DNA of 26,564 nucleotides from Deltaproteobacteria bacterium RIFOXYA12_FULL_61_11 (GTDB lineage: Bacteria; Bdellovibrionota_F; JAHFAK01; YA12-FULL-61-11), in NCBI GenBank assembly GCA_001799195.1, contig MGSU01000235.1:10386-36949 (forward strand), given 5' to 3'. A model generated the notes under the pieces. It saw only the letters and a list, made by a program, of their open reading frames with translations, ran no database searches and was not told where the DNA came from. Below are positions 21,540-26,564 of this stretch, piece by piece. A program made the translations under genes and the position numbers. Position 1 is the first letter of the stretch. The number at the start of each line of letters is the position of its first letter.

Positions 21540-24500
21540 TCAGAGCCCCAGATCGTCGATGACGAGGTCGTCGACGTAGAAGCCGTCATAGACCACGCTG
21601 ACATCAGTCCAGAGACGGAAGCGCAGCAACAACTCGAAGCTCACATAGGCCTGTAGATCATACTCCCGGGGAGACCAAACGTCCTGGTTGCCGATAATGA
21701 TGTCCAATTCCTCCCAGGTCGCCCCGCCATCCCGGGATAGCTCGAGATAGACAAAGTCGCAGCAGTGTTCAAAGTACCAATGTGCATAGAAGCTCAATCG
21801 CGGGTTAAGGGCTAGGGTCAGGTCGACCGGGGTGAGCAGAGTCATGGCATCGTTGCGCTCACTCCCGTAGGTGCCATCGGGCGAATCGCAGTAGGAGAAG
21901 GTGCCGCCGAACGGGACTTGGTCCGTGAGGCCCCAAGTGCCGCCGAAGTCCCACGACACCTCGGTCTCAGCGTCGGCCCGGAAAAGGATCTGCCCATACG
22001 CAATAGGTGCAGGGAGAACCTGCACCTGCACCGCGGCAAAGCCCTGGTTGCCCTTGGCATCGGCTGCCTGCAGCATGATCTCGTGTTGACCGGGGCTGAG
22101 CGTGGTCACCTCCAGCATAGCGCCGGTGCCGAGGAAGCCGTCCAAGCTGGAGTACCAACCCAGTGCAGCCTCATCGAGCTGCCCGTCGACGTCGTCGACC
22201 GCCTGACCGGCGAGCAGTACCGCGTCGCCCTGGGTCACGGCCAAGGGTTCAGCAGGAGAGGTGATGGTGACCACCGGCGGGACCTCGTCGAGGTAGTCCA
22301 CGATCTCGAGGTTGAGGCTTGCCGAGGCTTCATTGCCCAGGCTGTCCCGGGCGAACAGGGAGATCAGGTGCAGACCGAGGTCGAGCGTGTCGAGGGTCAG
22401 GTCCGCGCCGCTGCCGAGCGCGCCGTCGAGGTCCGAGGTCCACCACAGGGAAAGTCCCGAGAGCATACCGTCCTCCGGATCCCAGGCCTGCCCGGAGAGG
22501 TTCACCGCTTCGCCTTGGACCACGCGCGCGCCCCAGGGCGGGTTCAAAATGGTCACCTGCGGCGAACTGTCGCCTCCGCAACCGAGAGGCGTGCCGATCG
22601 TCGAGGTGTCCTCGGGGTGGTAGCCGAATCTGTTGACCGGCTGGATGACCTCGCCGTCAAGCTCCAGCACCGTCCACAGCGTGGAGGGAATCTCCTCGGG
22701 CATGTAATAGGTGGCAAACAGGCTCTGGTCGACGTAGACCTCAACCTTGGCGCCCGAGGCTGCCATGTTCAGGGAAGGGATGCTACTACGGTTGGTGAAG
22801 TCGTGCACCAGATAGGTATAGGTGCCCGACAGACGCCTCAGGATGGTGATGGTCTCAGGTCCGTAGCTCGAGGTGTCGTCAACGTCGAGGTTGGCGTGGG
22901 GATACACGTCCTCGTTGGTGCCCCGATCACTGTAATAGATATGAGCATAATCGCAGAGCCCGCCCCCCTCGGAGGGCACGATCAGGTGGCTGTCCAGGTC
23001 TGACGGAGTCTCACCCCAGGTGAGGACCAAGCGGACCTGGCCCTGTTCCAGATTCTGTTCCCCGGAGACCGGCGAGATGGTCACATTCTGGTTGGCTCGG
23101 TCCTCCTCGCCGACGATGAGGACATCGAAATAGTTAGTGACAAAGCCCTCCAAGCGAGCCTCAACCGAATACACACCGGCCTCGAGCTGGGCGAACCAGG
23201 TGCCGTCGGGCTGGGAAGCGGTGCTCAACACGACCTCGCCGACCGTGGTGCCGTAACCCGGGCGAAAATCTAGTGCGCAGTTGTCCACACCCTGACCGGT
23301 CACCGCGTTGATGACCCGACCCGAGGCTGCGCCCGGACCGAGGTGCAGTTCGTCAATGACTAGGAAGGTTTGCAAGGTGGTCATCTGGTTGCCCACGACC
23401 AGAACGCGAGCCTGCTCGGCGCGGTACCCCTCTTTCTCGAACTGCAGGAAATACACTCCGGCGGGCAGACTCAAGCGATACGAACCATCCTCGGCAGTCT
23501 CGGAGAAATCGACCAATTGTCCCGAGCCGTCCCGGATCAGGAGGTTCACCCCGGCCAGTGCACCGCCATCGACTGCGTCCCGGATCTTACCCTCGACGAA
23601 GCCCCGGACCACAGTAGCGGCACTGGCGACCTCGACCACGACTTGCCCACGGACCATGCCGTGAACGTTGGTTACCTCGACCTCCACCGTGTAGAAACCT
23701 TCGTTCACCGGCGCGGTGTAGGTCGTGAAGTTGGCGTTCTCTTGTCCAACCTGACCGCCCTCTGCTTCCACCACGCTGAACAAGTAGTTCAGGCCACTGC
23801 CCGAGGGATCATGAGCCAGGACCCGAATCTCTGCCGAAGCTCCGGGGGAAACGGTGAAGGGCTGGGCGACCATGCTGGTGATGAGCGGCAACGGTGCAGT
23901 TTCCTGCCCGGGTTCACCCTGCGGTCCCATCGGGCCCATCTCGCCCTGCGGACCAACCAACCCCATTTCGCCTTGCGGACCTTGTTCCCCAGATATACCA
24001 TCCGCGCCGTCATTCCCGGTCAGGCCATGACAGAGGTACTCCCGACGGAGTATCTCACCGTCCTGGAGCAGCCCGTCGTCGGCCTCGCCGCCACCGGAGC
24101 CGTCATCCTTGCCGCTCACCAACTCGTATCCGCCGGCCGAGCAGAGATCTTCTGACTCGAGCGGACGTACCTCGATGAGGGTATCGTAGAGCCTGACGGC
24201 CGCGGCGCCGTCGCGCCAGCCAAGCAGCCAACTCTCGCCATTACAGTACCAGTACTCGGTGGGCTCCACGTCGTCGAGTTCATAGTACGCGAGGAGGTTG
24301 GACTTGCCGCAAGCCAGATCCTCGAGCTCGGCCTTGGCGAGCACACCCTGGTAGGTTAGGACGGCGCCCGACTGTCCCTTCTCGCCCTGGCAGTCCAGAT
24401 AGTTGTAACTGTCGTCGCCATTGATGTCCTCATTGGCGTCCTTACGACCATTGCCGTTGAGGTCCCAGCAGGACAAGCCGTCTCGGCCGCGTAGCAACTC

Positions 24501-24866
24501 CACCCGCGTCTCGACCTCCTCTTCGTCGATTTGGGCGAGCAACTTGTAAACACCGGGGACGACCTCACTCGGCAAACGCAGGCGGACCTCACCCTCATCG
24601 AGGAAATCCACCTCCAGGGGGATGCGCTCACCGCTCTCATTGACGAGAAAGACTTTGATATCCGATTGAAAATTCTTCCCATACAGGATCAAGCCGTCGT
24701 AGAGTGCGGCTTCATTCGAGGGGTCGTTCCCGAGTATCCGCTCGATGACCAGGGTCGTTTCCGCCCCCTCCGCATCTTTCCCACTCGGTTCTGTACCCTG
24801 AAATTCCCAGGTGCAACCCAAGTTCGCGAGCACGAAAAACGCGAAGCCCACCATTACCCTTGTCAT
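21540..24866 (-). CDS. Large multidomain lipoprotein with collagen-like region
   Basis: This is an 1108-residue surface lipoprotein. The signal ends in ANLGC, so Cys18 is lipidated. Regions in order: IPT/TIG-like (about 38-128); an acidic Asp/Asn-rich loop of dockerin/EF-hand style (DLNGNGRKDANEDINGDD, 135-152); short collagen-like triplets (161-169); 14 uninterrupted Gly-X-Y triplets (281-322); an Ig/PKD-like domain (327-415); two CarboxypepD_reg-like domains (422-505 and 512-600); a DUF2135/YfaP-like domain (610-745, opening TWGETPSDLDSHL); two Ig-like repeats (768-856 and 864-951); and a final jelly-roll-like region with a MAM or immune-inhibitor-A look (960-1108). No catalytic site was seen, so adhesion or surface structure is likely. 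GAGGAGG sets the ATG at 24866; longer in-frame starts reach into the next gene. Confidence 0.88.
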   Translation of the reverse strand: MTRVMVGFAFFVLANLGCTWEFQGTEPSGKDAEGAETTLVIERILGNDPSNEAALYDGLILYGKNFQSDIKVFLVNESGERIPLEVDFLDEGEVRLRLPSEVVPGVYKLLAQIDEEEVETRVELLRGRDGLSCWDLNGNGRKDANEDINGDDSYNYLDCQGEKGQSGAVLTYQGVLAKAELEDLACGKSNLLAYYELDDVEPTEYWYCNGESWLLGWRDGAAAVRLYDTLIEVRPLESEDLCSAGGYELVSGKDDGSGGGEADDGLLQDGEILRREYLCHGLTGNDGADGISGEQGPQGEMGLVGPQGEMGPMGPQGEPGQETAPLPLITSMVAQPFTVSPGASAEIRVLAHDPSGSGLNYLFSVVEAEGGQVGQENANFTTYTAPVNEGFYTVEVEVTNVHGMVRGQVVVEVASAATVVRGFVEGKIRDAVDGGALAGVNLLIRDGSGQLVDFSETAEDGSYRLSLPAGVYFLQFEKEGYRAEQARVLVVGNQMTTLQTFLVIDELHLGPGAASGRVINAVTGQGVDNCALDFRPGYGTTVGEVVLSTASQPDGTWFAQLEAGVYSVEARLEGFVTNYFDVLIVGEEDRANQNVTISPVSGEQNLEQGQVRLVLTWGETPSDLDSHLIVPSEGGGLCDYAHIYYSDRGTNEDVYPHANLDVDDTSSYGPETITILRRLSGTYTYLVHDFTNRSSIPSLNMAASGAKVEVYVDQSLFATYYMPEEIPSTLWTVLELDGEVIQPVNRFGYHPEDTSTIGTPLGCGGDSSPQVTILNPPWGARVVQGEAVNLSGQAWDPEDGMLSGLSLWWTSDLDGALGSGADLTLDTLDLGLHLISLFARDSLGNEASASLNLEIVDYLDEVPPVVTITSPAEPLAVTQGDAVLLAGQAVDDVDGQLDEAALGWYSSLDGFLGTGAMLEVTTLSPGQHEIMLQAADAKGNQGFAAVQVQVLPAPIAYGQILFRADAETEVSWDFGGTWGLTDQVPFGGTFSYCDSPDGTYGSERNDAMTLLTPVDLTLALNPRLSFYAHWYFEHCCDFVYLELSRDGGATWEELDIIIGNQDVWSPREYDLQAYVSFELLLRFRLWTDVSVVYDGFYVDDLVIDDLGL
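23901..24026 (-). repeat. Collagen-like Gly-X-Y repeat, 14 triplets
   Basis: Encodes residues 281-322 of the large lipoprotein. Triplets such as GEQ, GPQ, GEM and GEP, with Pro in X or acidic residues, are typical of bacterial collagen-like stalks. Confidence 0.92.
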
Positions 24867-24945
24867 CAATGCCTCCTCATCAGGTGTTGATCTATTAATG
24901 GATAGACCCCACCCCTGGTGAAGTCCATGAGATAGACCATCGACT

Positions 24946-24974
24946 GCGTTAGCAGCAGGACGGCCACATGTCAA
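24946..24974 (-). promoter_or_regulatory. Sigma-70-like promoter for large lipoprotein
   Basis: On the minus strand, TTGACA (24974-24969), a 17-base spacer and TAACGC (24951-24946) lie in the 127-base gap after the metallo-beta-lactamase gene, about 80 bases before the lipoprotein start. It suggests separate transcription of the lipoprotein. Confidence 0.4.
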
Positions 24975-24993
24975 GCAGCGATGAAGCGAGCTC

Positions 24994-25806
24994 TCAGTGC
25001 TCCTCCCCATTCAGGAAGGATCTCACCAGATGCAACCCGCTGAAACTGCCTCCCGAAAAGAACGCCAGGGGGTGTTCCCGACCGAAGATAGTTTTTCTGA
25101 TCACCTGCGGGGGCTGACCCGCGCGAGAGAGCGTCAGCACGCGCTCACCCAGCTCGCGTAGATAGACGATCTTGGCTCGGAGTTCGGGCAGGGGGTTCTC
25201 GCGCACGGATCCGCTTCCTGGGAAGAGCCGGCGCACCTCCAGACCGGCCACCATTTCGAGGGAAGCGATGATCCGCCAGACCTCGCCGTCCTCGCGCAGG
25301 GCTCGATCCCTCCCGCCTATGAAAAGATCCCCCGTGAACAACCAGCCTTCCTCCGGTTCATAAAGACAGAGGTGATCCACACTATGACCTGGTGTGCGCA
25401 ACACGCGGAAGCGATGCCGCGACGTGCAAACCTCCTCCGGGATGGGCTGTCCGATCGAAGGTTCGGGCATACCCCAGGCCAGGTGTTCGTAGAGGGCCAT
25501 CCGAAGTGTGCCCCTGGGATCGGCTAGGACCGGGAGGGCTAGCTCATGGGCTAGGATCCTCGCTCCGTCACGCCGCTGCAGCAGAGCGTTGCCTGCGATA
25601 TGGTCCTCATGGCTGTGGGTGTTGATCACGGTATGGATCCCGACCCCCTCGGTAGCGGCCGCGAACTCGGCGAGAGTGTGCCGGCAACCGGTGTCCACGA
25701 CCAGACCATCGACCAGGTAGGAGGCCGTGAAATAAACACCTCTGCCAAGAAAGCCGCGCGCCAGGCGGAAGAGTACGACCTCTCCATAGGTGCTACGTTG
25801 CAGCAT
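24994..25806 (-). CDS. Metallo-beta-lactamase-fold protein missing one metal His
   Basis: This 270-residue protein has the MBL fold. The metal motif THSHEDH is at 63-69 (His64, His66, Asp68, His69), followed by PGHS with His141 and TGD with Asp160. In related hydrolases the final ligand is a His in a PGHG-like segment after the next strand. Here the matching segment reads FPGSGS, with Ser198 in that place. Either the second metal site is altered or another residue replaces it. The substrate is unknown; lactonase, thioesterase or glyoxalase-II-like roles are possible. The ATG at 25806 follows GGGGAG; a TTG upstream is less likely. The gene follows the truncated alpha/beta hydrolase gene after 68 bases. 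Confidence 0.88.
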   Translation of the reverse strand: MLQRSTYGEVVLFRLARGFLGRGVYFTASYLVDGLVVDTGCRHTLAEFAAATEGVGIHTVINTHSHEDHIAGNALLQRRDGARILAHELALPVLADPRGTLRMALYEHLAWGMPEPSIGQPIPEEVCTSRHRFRVLRTPGHSVDHLCLYEPEEGWLFTGDLFIGGRDRALREDGEVWRIIASLEMVAGLEVRRLFPGSGSVRENPLPELRAKIVYLRELGERVLTLSRAGQPPQVIRKTIFGREHPLAFFSGGSFSGLHLVRSFLNGEEH

Positions 25807-25838
25807 GCAGGCTCCCCATGCAGTCAAATGCCGCGATG

Positions 25839-25867
25839 TCTTTACTCTTCTCTTCTACAGAGGACAA
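25839..25867 (-). promoter_or_regulatory. Weak promoter-like sequence before MBL-fold gene
   Basis: On the minus strand, TTGTCC (25867-25862), a 17-base spacer and TAAAGA (25844-25839) precede the start at 25806. Matches are partial, but spacing equals that of the stronger promoters here. Confidence 0.3.
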
Positions 25868-25874
25868 GAGCAGC

Positions 25875-26564
25875 TCAGTCTGAGAGGGTCACGCCACGCA
25901 ACTGTTCGAGCCATCCCTCGACTTTCGGATAATAGTCGGGTCGTACAAAGAGATCGTTGTGGCCAAGCCCTGCTTCGAATGCGACGAGGCGCCGCGTACT
26001 GGGGTGGGTGTACTGCTGGAGTTGGTCATCCAAGCTCTCGTCGAACAACTTGTCTTTACCCGCATAGACGAACATCACTGCAGCATTGCGAATAGTCCGG
26101 AAATTGTGCCAATAGCTCGGTTCCTCCTGCCCGTAAGGGGAAAACCCGTAGGCGAGACCATGTTGAGCCATCTCCCGGAGGTGCTGGAAAACCTTGGAGG
26201 GATAATTCTCGATGGCCGAGAGGAGGGCAGACGAAGCCCAGGCCGGCAGGGTAGGAGAATAGGCGAGATACGCGTCGGCGAGTCGGAAACGCTCGATCAG
26301 GGCCGTGAACCTCGGGTTGAGCAGCGCGGCCAAAGGCAGGTGTTCACTCACCTCGAGCACCCCGAACAAAGGGTCTGCTCCGATGAACGCTTCGAGCAGG
26401 AAATTGTAGTCGTAGTAGTCGGGATTCTTGGTTTCATCGGCGACCATGCGCCGACGCAGATGACCGAACCAGCGAGCCTTGCGGAGGAGCTTTGTCCCCT
26501 TGTAGGATGCATACCACCCTCGGCGTTCCTCTTCCAGAGTGTGGCGATGGGCGAGGAAGGGCAC
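25875..26564 (-). CDS. Alpha/beta hydrolase, C-terminal part (5'-truncated)
   Basis: The frame is open to the right edge, with 229 visible residues. The last third looks like the end of an alpha/beta-hydrolase domain: a strand with MFVYAGKDKLFDE, where the Asp would be the catalytic acid, and GLGHNDLF, where the His would be the base. The middle (YPSKVFQHLREMAQHGLAYGF) looks like the helical cap or lid seen in lipases and lysophospholipases. The nucleophile elbow would lie beyond the window, so activity cannot be judged. The GTG at the very edge could be a start but is more likely an internal Val. It is probably the first visible gene of a minus-strand unit with the metallo-beta-lactamase gene. 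Confidence 0.75.
   Translation of the reverse strand: MPFLAHRHTLEEERRGWYASYKGTKLLRKARWFGHLRRRMVADETKNPDYYDYNFLLEAFIGADPLFGVLEVSEHLPLAALLNPRFTALIERFRLADAYLAYSPTLPAWASSALLSAIENYPSKVFQHLREMAQHGLAYGFSPYGQEEPSYWHNFRTIRNAAVMFVYAGKDKLFDESLDDQLQQYTHPSTRRLVAFEAGLGHNDLFVRPDYYPKVEGWLEQLRGVTLSD

Noticed and set aside
21918-23003. Plus-strand frame (361 codons) inside the large lipoprotein
   Set aside because: It is the complement of the well-supported domain-bearing minus-strand gene.

Overview
The window is GC-rich bacterial DNA from a Gram-negative organism. It encodes an outer-membrane efflux protein and a periplasmic adaptor, at least four lipoproteins with clear lipoboxes, several signal-peptide proteins and sigma-54 control. 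The mix of a collagen-like/carboxypeptidase-regulatory/DUF2135 lipoprotein, cysteine-rich lipoproteins, S9A peptidase, DUF2723 protein and an NtrC-type regulator resembles Myxococcota or a related deltaproteobacteria-like lineage. That placement is an inference; no rRNA or other marker is present. No tRNA, rRNA, CRISPR array, insertion sequence or phage gene was seen.

Layout. (1) 1-4106, minus strand: a translationally coupled efflux operon (TolC-like outer-membrane protein, ABC ATPase, HlyD-type adaptor, MacB-type permease cut by the left edge). Its promoter has an inverted repeat around the -10 box. (2) 4211-10570: a DUF2723 GT-C membrane protein, the fluoride channel CrcB/FluC, a prolyl oligopeptidase coupled to an unknown 201-residue protein, and a secreted alpha/beta hydrolase carrying two inserted EF-hands. 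(3) 10613-13267, minus strand: a lipoprotein with two copies of a 14-cysteine module, a DUF4389 membrane protein, and a secreted protein with a papain-like Cys/His/Asp pattern. (4) 13338-14875, plus strand: YceH (DUF480), an FmdB-type zinc ribbon, and a lipoprotein with four 13-residue metallothionein-like repeats.

(5) 14993-19510 is the most interesting part. A near-perfect sigma-54 promoter drives a ClpP-fold protease with a signal peptide. Convergent to it lie a hemerythrin-like protein and an orphan NtrC-family sigma-54 activator, whose own upstream region has a second sigma-54-type promoter and a cluster of symmetrical motifs. Divergent from the activator are three tandem Hsp20 chaperone genes. 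I infer an envelope or redox stress module: the activator would respond through sigma-54, hemerythrin would bind oxygen or NO, the exported ClpP-like enzyme would remove damaged proteins, and the Hsp20s would hold unfolded ones.

(6) 19557-26564: two large lipoproteins face each other. One has IPSNALPSS repeats and a LamG-like domain; the other has collagen-like, CarboxypepD_reg-like, DUF2135-like, Ig-like and jelly-roll-like regions. They are followed by a metallo-beta-lactamase-fold protein that lacks one usual metal-binding His, and by the C-terminal part of an alpha/beta hydrolase cut by the right edge.
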